A stretch of DNA of 12,401 nt from Acholeplasmatales bacterium (GTDB taxonomy: Bacteria > Bacillota_I > Bacilli_A > Acholeplasmatales > Anaeroplasmataceae), in contig JAILPD010000092.1 of assembly GCA_024690445.1 (NCBI GenBank), forward strand, positions 1 through 12,401. The letters are read 5' to 3'. The notes below the pieces were generated by a model, which was given only the letters and a program-made list of their open reading frames with translations, had not been told where the DNA came from and did no database searches. Both the position numbers and the translations under genes were made by a program. Shown here piece by piece: positions 7,312 to 12,401 of the stretch (positions are counted from its first letter, which is position 1; the number at the start of each line of letters is the position of its first letter).

Positions 7312-7348
7312 AAAAAAATAAAGATAGAATTATTCATTAATTCCATCT
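7312..7348 (-). terminator. Second intrinsic terminator after the aquaporin gene
   Basis: On the minus strand an 11-bp stem (7338-7348 with 7322-7332, one G-U pair) closes a 5-nt loop and is followed by a T-rich run, TTTATTTTTTTA. It lies downstream of another hairpin and before glyA, so it is a back-up stop for the rpmH-aquaporin unit. Confidence 0.75.
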
Positions 7349-7378
7349 CTATTTAAAATAATATTTTTTATATCAAAT

Positions 7379-7407
7379 AAAAAGAAAACGGTACTATTTC
7401 TAGTACC
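7379..7407 (-). terminator. First intrinsic terminator after the aquaporin gene
   Basis: GGTACT and AGTACC (7402-7407 with 7390-7395) form a perfect 6-bp stem with a 6-nt loop. On the minus strand it is followed by GTTTTCTTTTT. It begins 18 nt after the aquaporin stop codon. The stem is short but well placed, and the second hairpin backs it up. Confidence 0.7.
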
Positions 7408-7425
7408 ATAAATTCTTTCTTTAAA

Positions 7426-8163
7426 TTATTGAACTAAATCTTCGTTTTTAGCTTCATTATTAGGTTTATTCTTATGAAGTAAACCAAATACTACTGCAGC
7501 TAAAGCACCACCAGCAATTGGAGCTACAATAAAGATCCATACTTGAGCAAGAGCTGAAGCATCACCATTATAGATTAATGTACCAAATGCAGTTGCAATA
7601 CTTCTTGCAGGGTTAACTGATGTACCTGTTAAGCAAATACCAACTAAATGAACTAAAGTTAATGTTAAACCAATAATTAAACCAGCAATCTTAGAATTAC
7701 CAGCTTCTTCATCAGTAGCGTTTAAAATAACATATACGAAAATAAATGTTAATACTACTTCTGCGATTAATGCACCAAATACACCACCAACTGTAATATC
7801 AGTGCCATTCCAGCCAACGATATAGTTACATGCATCACCAGGTAATGCAACACCTGACATCTTGAAAATACCGAAAATTGCTAATGCTCCTAAAAAACCA
7901 CCAACAACTTGTGCGATAACATATCCACAGAATTCTTCAAAAGAAATCTTCTTTCTAATGAAAAGTGCAATAGATACTGCAGGATTAATATGGCATCCTG
8001 AAATTCTACCAATAGAATAAGCCATAGCAACAATAACTAAACCAAATGCTAATGCAGTACCAACTAAAGTACCACCTGTTGCCATAGCAACACCACATGC
8101 TACAAATACTAATACGAATGTACCAATACATTCAGCTATCATTTTCTTTAATAAGCTATTCAT
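7426..8163 (-). CDS. aqpZ: Water-type aquaporin (MIP family, AqpZ-like)
   Basis: Six-span membrane channel with the two MIP half-helix motifs, HINPAVS (NPA at 60-62) and SVNPARS (NPA at 184-186). By comparison with E. coli AqpZ, the selectivity-filter residues appear to be Phe40, His172, Thr181 and Arg187. This is the set of water-selective aquaporins rather than glycerol facilitators, which have a smaller aromatic/Gly/Asp arrangement. The 245 residues are slightly longer than AqpZ and end in a polar Lys/Asn tail. The gene starts 4 nt after khpB and uses GAGG inside the last codons of khpB as ribosome site, so it is very likely translated from the rpmH-rnpA-yidC-khpB transcript. Two terminators follow. 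Family is certain; substrate specificity is inferred from alignment by eye. Confidence 0.93.
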   Translation of the reverse strand: MNSLLKKMIAECIGTFVLVFVACGVAMATGGTLVGTALAFGLVIVAMAYSIGRISGCHINPAVSIALFIRKKISFEEFCGYVIAQVVGGFLGALAIFGIFKMSGVALPGDACNYIVGWNGTDITVGGVFGALIAEVVLTFIFVYVILNATDEEAGNSKIAGLIIGLTLTLVHLVGICLTGTSVNPARSIATAFGTLIYNGDASALAQVWIFIVAPIAGGALAAVVFGLLHKNKPNNEAKNEDLVQ

Positions 8164-8167
8164 ATTA

Positions 8168-8779
8168 TTATGCCTCTTTTTCTTTTAATTTAATAACGAT
8201 TGCTCTATCTTCGCCTTCGCCCTCAGATTCAGTATAAACATCTCTCCAATCAGAAAGCTTTTCATGAATGATACGACGTTCAAATGAATTCATTGGTTGT
8301 AATTTTACAGGCATTTTAGTTCTAATAACATCCTTAGCTGTCTTAGTAGCTAAAATTTCTAATTGATGAGCACGATTAGCTCTATATCCTCCTATATCTA
8401 AAGATACAATAACATGTTCTTTAGTATAAGATGAAATTAAATTACGAACTAAAGTTTGTAGAGCATCTAAAGTTTTACCTTTAACACCAATTAATAATGA
8501 ATTTTCATATGAATCAATCATATAGTGAATTTCTTCTTCATTCTTAACTGATCTTGCTTCTATCTGATAACCAATACCTAATGATTTTAAGATACCTTCT
8601 AAATATTTTTTACCTTCTAAAGTTAAATTAATATCAACTTCTGCTTTGCAATTTAATCCATCAGGTAATTCACCTAAAACATTAATGAATATTTTATCAG
8701 AAGATATATGTAATTGTTTTACTGCTTCCTCTTGAGCTTCCTCAAGAGTTTTTGCTTTAATTTCAATTTCCTTTTTCAT
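8168..8779 (-). CDS. khpB: RNA-binding protein KhpB (Jag/EloR)
   Basis: Cytosolic RNA-binding protein that in Firmicutes partners with KhpA and affects cell elongation and division. The 203 residues show the usual order: a Jag-N domain (1 to about 50); a KH domain (about 57-131) with the GxxG loop as GVKG at 98-101; and an R3H domain (about 135-197) with the R-x3-H signature at Arg168-His172 in SFERRIIHEKL. Length matches B. subtilis Jag (about 208). The start at 8779 has AGGTGAT 6 nt upstream and lies 12 nt after yidC. The yidC-khpB pairing is conserved across Firmicutes and supports the call. Confidence 0.95.
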   Translation of the reverse strand: MKKEIEIKAKTLEEAQEEAVKQLHISSDKIFINVLGELPDGLNCKAEVDINLTLEGKKYLEGILKSLGIGYQIEARSVKNEEEIHYMIDSYENSLLIGVKGKTLDALQTLVRNLISSYTKEHVIVSLDIGGYRANRAHQLEILATKTAKDVIRTKMPVKLQPMNSFERRIIHEKLSDWRDVYTESEGEGEDRAIVIKLKEKEA

Positions 8780-8791
8780 CTATATCACCTA

Positions 8792-9781
8792 TTAAAATTC
8801 ATTATTCTTTTCCATTGCTTTTTTGTAATTATGCTCATTTATTAATCTACCAATTTGAGATTGACCGATTTGATATGCAGCACCTATTAACCAGTAAACA
8901 CCTAAAGCAGTATTAGATAATGCAAAGAAACCAAACATAATGTTCATAATAATCATTACCCACTTCATTTGATTACCTTGTTTATTTAAATTCTTATCGT
9001 TAGGTCTTACCTTTTGGTAGCTAGGTGGACGTTGTCCTAGTTTTTGTTGTAATATTGTTAATCCAACAAACGCAATAGCGACAAAAGCACCAAACACTTT
9101 ATCCCAAGCATTGTTTGATTGGAAGAATGATGTATTCATTTCAAAGAAACCAAATACTTTAGTATCTAATAATGCAAAATCACCTTTGTATGTAATAGCC
9201 ATACCTCCGTCAATAACTGCTGTTGTTGAAGCATTTACTCTTTGTACAACTTCGTACATTGACATGAAGATAGGGAATTGTAATAGCATTGTTCCGATAC
9301 AACCTAATGGATTAATCTTATACTTCTTGTATAATTTCATCATTTCTTGTTGCATCATTTGTTGAGAACGTGGATCTTGTCTTCCTTGATATTTTCTTTG
9401 AACTTTTGCCATTTCTGGTTGCATTAATTGCATTTTTAAGCTCATACCATTTTGTCTTGAATAAATAGGCCAAGCTAAAGTTCTTACAATTAAAGTTGTA
9501 AAGAAAATACCCCAGAAGTAAGAATTACCTAATCCTTTACCAATAGCTGAACATAACCAAGCAACTGGATAAGATAAGATATTGATAGGCCATCCTAGGA
9601 ATGTTGCCCAGAATCCACTACCACCATCCCAAAGGTCTACCCATTCTTGACCATATGTAGTATATACCTTAGAATACCAAGTATTGGCGTTAACTCTACA
9701 GCTTGATAAAGTGAATAATAATACTATTCCTGCTATCACAAGTATAAACTTATGTCTGTTTCTATATAAAAAACTAGTCAT
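8792..9781 (-). CDS. yidC: Membrane protein insertase YidC/OxaA (SpoIIIJ-type lipoprotein)
   Basis: Inserts and folds membrane proteins, alone or with SecYEG. The 329 residues begin with a lipoprotein signal peptide: a basic start, a hydrophobic stretch, and LSSC with the lipidated Cys28. The insertase core follows. It includes the conserved cavity arginine, Arg100, in FTTLIVRTLAWP; a cytoplasmic helical hairpin rich in Gln/Met/Lys (about 113-158); and further spans (QFPIFMSMYEVV, the region around 235, and NTALGVYWLIG). The start overlaps rnpA by 8 nt, and AAGGAGAT within the end of rnpA is the ribosome site. The gene yidD, often found between rnpA and yidC, is absent. Size and lipobox fit the Gram-positive form. 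Confidence 0.96.
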   Translation of the reverse strand: MTSFLYRNRHKFILVIAGIVLLFTLSSCRVNANTWYSKVYTTYGQEWVDLWDGGSGFWATFLGWPINILSYPVAWLCSAIGKGLGNSYFWGIFFTTLIVRTLAWPIYSRQNGMSLKMQLMQPEMAKVQRKYQGRQDPRSQQMMQQEMMKLYKKYKINPLGCIGTMLLQFPIFMSMYEVVQRVNASTTAVIDGGMAITYKGDFALLDTKVFGFFEMNTSFFQSNNAWDKVFGAFVAIAFVGLTILQQKLGQRPPSYQKVRPNDKNLNKQGNQMKWVMIIMNIMFGFFALSNTALGVYWLIGAAYQIGQSQIGRLINEHNYKKAMEKNNEF

Positions 9782-10127
9782 TATTATCTCCTTGTAATAA
9801 GTTTTGCTTTCTAAATAAATATCTTAAATCTTTATACATAGCCTCATAATCTAATTTATTAACAATAGTTTTAGCTATTATAAATACATCAACATTTTTA
9901 TTTAGATCGATATTTAGATTAGTAATGCAAGCTCTTATTCTTCTTTTTATAAGATTTCTAACAACTGCATTACCTAATTTCTTTCCTACACTAATCGCAT
10001 AACGAAAATGGCTGGTTTCTGTATTTGTTTTAACATATAGTGTGAAATATTTACTACTAGAATATTTTTTATTCTTTAGTATATCTTCTATTTCATTAGA
10101 TTTTTTTACGCGATATTGTTTATTCAT
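9774..10127 (-). CDS. rnpA: Ribonuclease P protein component
   Basis: Protein subunit of RNase P, which assists the catalytic RNA in 5' maturation of tRNA precursors. The 117 residues include the family signature KLGNAVVRNLIKRRIR (50-65), the RNR motif region that binds RNA, and the early FTLYVK strand. Length is normal. The ATG at 10127 is preceded by a modest AAGG, weaker than the sites of neighbouring genes. A hairpin terminator lies between rpmH and this start, so expression depends on read-through or on a promoter overlapping that hairpin. It ends in TAG, the only non-TAA stop in the window, overlapping yidC. Confidence 0.95.
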   Translation of the reverse strand: MNKQYRVKKSNEIEDILKNKKYSSSKYFTLYVKTNTETSHFRYAISVGKKLGNAVVRNLIKRRIRACITNLNIDLNKNVDVFIIAKTIVNKLDYEAMYKDLRYLFRKQNLLQGDNND

Positions 10128-10146
10128 AATTTTTTACCTTATAACT

Positions 10147-10190
10147 AAAAAATACGACCAAAAGAATCATTAATAATTGTTCTGGTCGTA
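10147..10190 (-). terminator. Intrinsic terminator/attenuator between rpmH and rnpA
   Basis: On the minus strand TACGACCA (10183-10190) pairs with TGGTCGTA (10153-10160) over 8 bp. A few more interrupted pairs follow in the loop (AGAA with TTCTT), and a TTTTTT tract ends the element. It begins about 29 nt after the rpmH stop and ends about 20 nt before rnpA. It would reduce expression of rnpA, yidC and khpB relative to rpmH, a sensible arrangement since L34 is needed in much larger amounts. Confidence 0.7.
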
Positions 10191-10203
10191 CTAGTTATGT
10201 CAA
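10176..10203 (-). promoter_or_regulatory. Possible rnpA promoter nested in the rpmH terminator
   Basis: A perfect TTGACA lies at 10198-10203 on the minus strand, soon after the rpmH stop. The best -10 match at suitable spacing is AACAAT at 10176-10181 (16-nt spacer, 4 of 6 consensus positions), which falls in the hairpin loop. A transcript starting below it would lack the proximal arm of the terminator and escape it. The -35 box is excellent but the -10 box is weak, so this is tentative. Confidence 0.4.
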
Positions 10204-10218
10204 TTTATTAATATAAAA

Positions 10219-10353
10219 TTAAACAGTTAATTGCTTTCTGCCCTTTTTACGTCTAGCTGCTAATACTTTTCTACCACTCTTAGTAGCCATTCTAGCGCGG
10301 AAACCATGAGTAACTTTTCTTTTTCTCTTGTTAGGTTGATAAGTTCTTTTCAT
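10219..10353 (-). CDS. rpmH: 50S ribosomal protein L34
   Basis: Small, very basic large-subunit ribosomal protein of 44 residues. It starts with [12 protein letters not shown] and continues with [26 protein letters not shown], essentially the universal L34 sequence and length. The ATG at 10353 follows GGAGGATAATAAA, a strong ribosome site. It has its own near-consensus promoter and a terminator just after the stop, so it can be made in excess of rnpA. In most bacteria dnaA lies next door in the opposite direction; here an ATPase gene on the same strand occupies that place. Confidence 0.98.
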   Translation of the reverse strand: MKRTYQPNKRKRKVTHGFRARMATKSGRKVLAARRKKGRKQLTV

Positions 10354-10367
10354 TTTATTATCCTCCA

Positions 10368-10379
10368 TTTCTTAAGAAA
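10368..10379. repeat. Perfect 12-nt palindrome in the rpmH leader
   Basis: TTTCTTAAGAAA reads the same on both strands and lies between the predicted rpmH transcription start and the GGAGG ribosome site. It could be a protein-binding site or a small leader hairpin. AT-rich palindromes of this size occur by chance, so function is uncertain. Confidence 0.4.
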
Positions 10380-10391
10380 CCATGCGAAATT

Positions 10392-10420
10392 ATTCTATCA
10401 AAATACTATTTTAATGTCAA
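10392..10420 (-). promoter_or_regulatory. Strong SigA-type promoter of the rpmH operon
   Basis: TTGACA (10415-10420) and TAGAAT (10392-10397) on the minus strand are separated by exactly 17 nt, 11 of 12 consensus positions. Transcription would start near 10385, giving a leader of about 32 nt before the rpmH ATG. This is the best promoter in the window, as expected for a ribosomal protein gene. Confidence 0.85.
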
Positions 10421-10453
10421 TTAAAATTTATTAAGTATAAATATTTTTCTATT

Positions 10454-11764
10454 TTAAATTTTAATATTATCCAACAAAAAATCTTCTAATGAAATTATTC
10501 TTATACCTTCATCTGTCATATAAGATTTAATATTATCATTTACTATTATCATTTTCTTAAAAGAGTCATTAATATTAATTAAGGATTTTTGTTCTTGCTG
10601 CTCTTTTATATCAGTAGACATAGAATATGCAGATTGAATATAATATCTTTCGTCATTATTGTTAACAATAAAATCAACCTCAAGCTGTTTCTTTACATTA
10701 TTTCCATTCTTGTTTTTTTCATTTGTTTCAACAATACCAATATCAACATTATATCCTCTATATAAAAGCTCATTATAAATAATATTTTCCATTATGTGAG
10801 TTTGTTCTTGTTGTCTAAAATTCAATCTAACATTTCTTAATCCAATATCCGAAAAATAATATTTATATTGTGCCCCCAAATATTTCTTTCCCTTTATATC
10901 ATATCTTGAAACTTCATATATTAAGAAAGAATCAATCAAATATTTTAAATGATTTGCTATCGTTATATGATTATAAGTAATCTTCATTTCACTTTTAAAA
11001 GTATTTTCCAAATTAGTAGGATTAGTATATGAACCTATTACTGAAGAAATCGAATCAATAAGTCTATCAAAAGAATCCAAATCTTCAATACCATTTCTTT
11101 CAACTATATCCTTAGTGTATACTTCTTCAAATAAATTCTTTAAATATTTCGCCTTTTGTTCATCCGTTTTAAAATTATACACCAATGGCATTCCACCAAA
11201 ATAAGCATATGTTTTATATGCATCAGAAAAAGAAAGATTCATAGAACTATAAAATTCTCTAAAAGATAGTGGGTATATTTTTATTTGATCCCCTCTACCT
11301 CTAAATTCTGTAATAATATCAGTAGATAACAATCTTGAATTACTTCCTGTAACATATGTATCAAAATTATTCTTTTTAATGAATCCATTCAAAGTTCCAA
11401 CAAAATTATCTAGATTTTGTATTTCATCAAGTAATAAGTAAAATTCATCAGTTTCATTTGTTAAATCTGATATATAAGCTCTAAATTTTTTTGAATTTAC
11501 TTTAAATGATCTGGTTTTTTTATCATATATTTTAGTTTCTTCTTCAGGAAAATATTTATCAAGCTTATCAATATCATCATCAACATCAAAAGCAAATCTT
11601 ATAATGTTTTTGTCGTTTATACCTATTGAAATTAAATATTTGTAATACATATTAAACAATAAATATGATTTTCCACAACGTCGTAAACCTGTAATAACTT
11701 TAATCATGCTATTATTCTTTTTTGAAATAATTTCATTCAAATACTTATCTCTTTTAAATTCCAT
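10454..11764 (-). CDS. AAA_14/DUF4143-type ATP-binding protein
   Basis: A P-loop ATPase of the AAA_14 + DUF4143 family, common and often multicopy in anaerobic gut bacteria, whose cellular role is not established. The 436 residues show Walker A GLRRCGKS (26-33), Walker B YLLLDEI (109-115) and a sensor-like TGSNS (139-143). A winged-helix-like stretch lies near 255-290. The C-terminal DUF4143 part resembles a PD-(D/E)xK nuclease fold, with Glu327 in ENIIYNELL and Asp364 in LEVDFIV, then YYIQ where a catalytic Glu/Gln and often Lys would be expected. The protein is very rich in Asn, Lys and Ile and its gene looks more AT-rich than its neighbours, in line with an accessory or transferred gene. 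It has its own promoter. No clear terminator follows, so it may read into rpmH. Confidence 0.9.
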   Translation of the reverse strand: MEFKRDKYLNEIISKKNNSMIKVITGLRRCGKSYLLFNMYYKYLISIGINDKNIIRFAFDVDDDIDKLDKYFPEEETKIYDKKTRSFKVNSKKFRAYISDLTNETDEFYLLLDEIQNLDNFVGTLNGFIKKNNFDTYVTGSNSRLLSTDIITEFRGRGDQIKIYPLSFREFYSSMNLSFSDAYKTYAYFGGMPLVYNFKTDEQKAKYLKNLFEEVYTKDIVERNGIEDLDSFDRLIDSISSVIGSYTNPTNLENTFKSEMKITYNHITIANHLKYLIDSFLIYEVSRYDIKGKKYLGAQYKYYFSDIGLRNVRLNFRQQEQTHIMENIIYNELLYRGYNVDIGIVETNEKNKNGNNVKKQLEVDFIVNNNDERYYIQSAYSMSTDIKEQQEQKSLININDSFKKMIIVNDNIKSYMTDEGIRIISLEDFLLDNIKI

Positions 11765-11778
11765 ATAATAACCTTTCT

Positions 11779-11792
11779 TGCAATGAATTGCA
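11779..11792. repeat. Inverted repeat TGCAAT-GA-ATTGCA in the ATPase gene leader
   Basis: A perfect 6-2-6 inverted repeat lies between the predicted transcription start and the ribosome site of the ATPase gene. It is placed like an operator for a dimeric repressor. With a 2-nt spacer it cannot form a good RNA hairpin. No regulator gene is adjacent, so its role is open. Confidence 0.35.
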
Positions 11793-11807
11793 TTTTTCGT
11801 TACCTTA

Positions 11808-11836
11808 ATTATATATATGTTTTAAAAAATATTCAA
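11808..11836 (-). promoter_or_regulatory. Promoter of the AAA/DUF4143 ATPase gene
   Basis: TTGAAT (11831-11836) and a perfect TATAAT (11808-11813) on the minus strand are 17 nt apart. The -10 box is preceded by alternating TA. The site lies between the channel-gene terminator and the ATPase start, about 44 nt upstream of the ATG. Confidence 0.65.
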
Positions 11837-11875
11837 TAATTCATTCACTTTTTTTGCAATTAGCTGTACTTTTAG

Positions 11876-11906
11876 AAAATAATAATGGAGACTTTGCGCC
11901 TCCATT
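11876..11906 (-). terminator. Intrinsic terminator of the ion channel gene
   Basis: AATGGAG and CTCCATT form a perfect 7-bp stem (11900-11906 with 11884-11890) around a 9-nt loop. On the minus strand it is followed by ATTATTTTCT, a broken T-tract. It starts 7 nt after the channel stop codon. The plus-strand side is also T-rich. Confidence 0.7.
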
Positions 11907-11913
11907 TTATATT

Positions 11914-12401
11914 TTATTCTATAATATCTCTTTTCTTTTCCTTAGATGATATTTCATTATAAAAACTAACGACAACACTTGTTAATATAGCAACTACTAC
12001 TATTCCATATATTCCTAATATAACTGATAACATTCTACCAAGTAAGCTTGTCGCATAAAAATCACCAAAACCTATTGTAGTTACTATAGCGAAACAATAC
12101 CACATTCCATCCCAGTAGTTAGTAATTGATGGTTCTACTAATGGGAATAAAAATGAGAATGCTACAATGAATGCTAATAAACCTAATAATGCATCTATAG
12201 TATGAGTTTTAACTAATATATCTAATAATAATTTAATCTTTTCAAATTTTAATGATGGGAAGAATAATTTTCTTAATGAAGTAAATAACAATAATACAAC
12301 ATCTACAATTGTTATTTGTAAAGAATTATCTTTATCTATATTACATAATACTGCAACAACTAATCCTACTAATATTAAACCTAATAAAACATTAGTTATT
12401 A
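11914..12401 (-). CDS. Potassium-channel-family ion transporter, 5' part cut by window edge
   Basis: A membrane ion channel of the voltage-gated-like potassium channel superfamily. The frame is open to the right edge with no stop. The TTG at 12291 has no ribosome site and is a Leu codon inside a hydrophobic stretch, so the real start lies outside. About 161 residues are visible: one hydrophobic segment (about 4-20), a second partly hydrophobic stretch with basic residues (about 29-50), the outer pore helix (about 69-87), the pore loop with the selectivity filter TTIGFGD (107-113), and the inner helix (about 122-146). A short charged tail, EISSKEKKRD, ends the protein. The TIGFGD filter predicts K+ selectivity. 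No C-terminal RCK/TrkA domain is present. The number of missing N-terminal spans and any voltage sensor cannot be judged. Confidence 0.88.
   Translation of the reverse strand, partial: ITNVLLGLILVGLVVAVLCNIDKDNSLQITIVDVVLLLFTSLRKLFFPSLKFEKIKLLLDILVKTHTIDALLGLLAFIVAFSFLFPLVEPSITNYWDGMWYCFAIVTTIGFGDFYATSLLGRMLSVILGIYGIVVVAILTSVVVSFYNEISSKEKKRDIIE

Noticed and set aside
5965..7320. Riboswitch (glycine or folate type) before glyA
   Set aside because: The predicted leader is only about 25 nt; there is no room for an aptamer.
9111..9365. 84-aa plus-strand open frame
   Set aside because: Antisense shadow of yidC.
10426..10442. Hairpin after the ATPase gene as its terminator
   Set aside because: The stem is six A-T pairs only with a weak T-tract and lies next to the rpmH promoter; too weak to call.
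11669..11677. DnaA-box-like TTTTCCACA
   Set aside because: Single one-mismatch site inside the ATPase coding region near Walker A; no cluster and no AT-rich unwinding element, so not an origin.
12289..12291. TTG start for the channel gene
   Set aside because: No ribosome site, and the frame stays open upstream for 36 more codons with a hydrophobic segment, so the gene extends beyond the window.
1..12401. CRISPR array, insertion sequence, tRNA or rRNA gene
   Set aside because: No regularly spaced repeats, transposase-like frames, CCA-ending cloverleaf or rRNA sequence seen on either strand.

Overview
This window comes from a low-G+C (roughly one third G+C by eye) Gram-positive-type bacterium, most likely an anaerobic, gut-type lineage of Bacillota/Bacilli (Erysipelotrichales- or RF39/Mollicutes-like). 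The evidence is AT-rich codon use, strong AGGAGG ribosome sites, a lipoprotein-type YidC, a Jag/KhpB gene and an Rnf complex. All 16 genes lie on the minus strand, so the window reads from high to low coordinates. The code looks standard: every Trp is TGG. No TGA is used as a stop among the 15 stops seen (14 TAA, 1 TAG).

In transcription order: (1) the 3' part of a potassium-channel-like gene, cut by the right edge, ends in a clear terminator. (2) A DUF4143-type AAA ATPase has its own promoter and looks like an accessory gene. (3) A core cluster follows, rpmH - rnpA - yidC - khpB(jag) - aquaporin, driven by a near-consensus promoter before rpmH. It has a terminator/promoter module between rpmH and rnpA and two tandem terminators after the aquaporin. 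The aquaporin sits where mnmE or similar genes often lie. (4) glyA follows, then a tightly packed rnfC-D-G-E-A-(75-aa Cys protein)-B operon, ending at a hairpin terminator. (5) A class I DAHP synthase gene, cut by the left edge, has its promoter inside that terminator hairpin.

Functionally, the Rnf genes encode a membrane complex coupling ferredoxin oxidation and NAD+ reduction to ion pumping. It is unusual in four ways. RnfB is only 106 aa and lacks the ferredoxin domains. A small membrane protein with four cysteines is inserted between rnfA and rnfB. RnfE carries a charged tail of about 93 aa. RnfG has a non-canonical FMN-attachment motif and lacks the usual ETPGLG-type loop. The rpmH-to-khpB block serves ribosome, RNase P and membrane-protein biogenesis. 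glyA supplies glycine and one-carbon units, and the DAHP synthase starts the shikimate pathway.

The most interesting signals are the minimal RnfB with its Cys-rich neighbour, and two places where a promoter for the next gene is nested in the terminator hairpin of the previous one.
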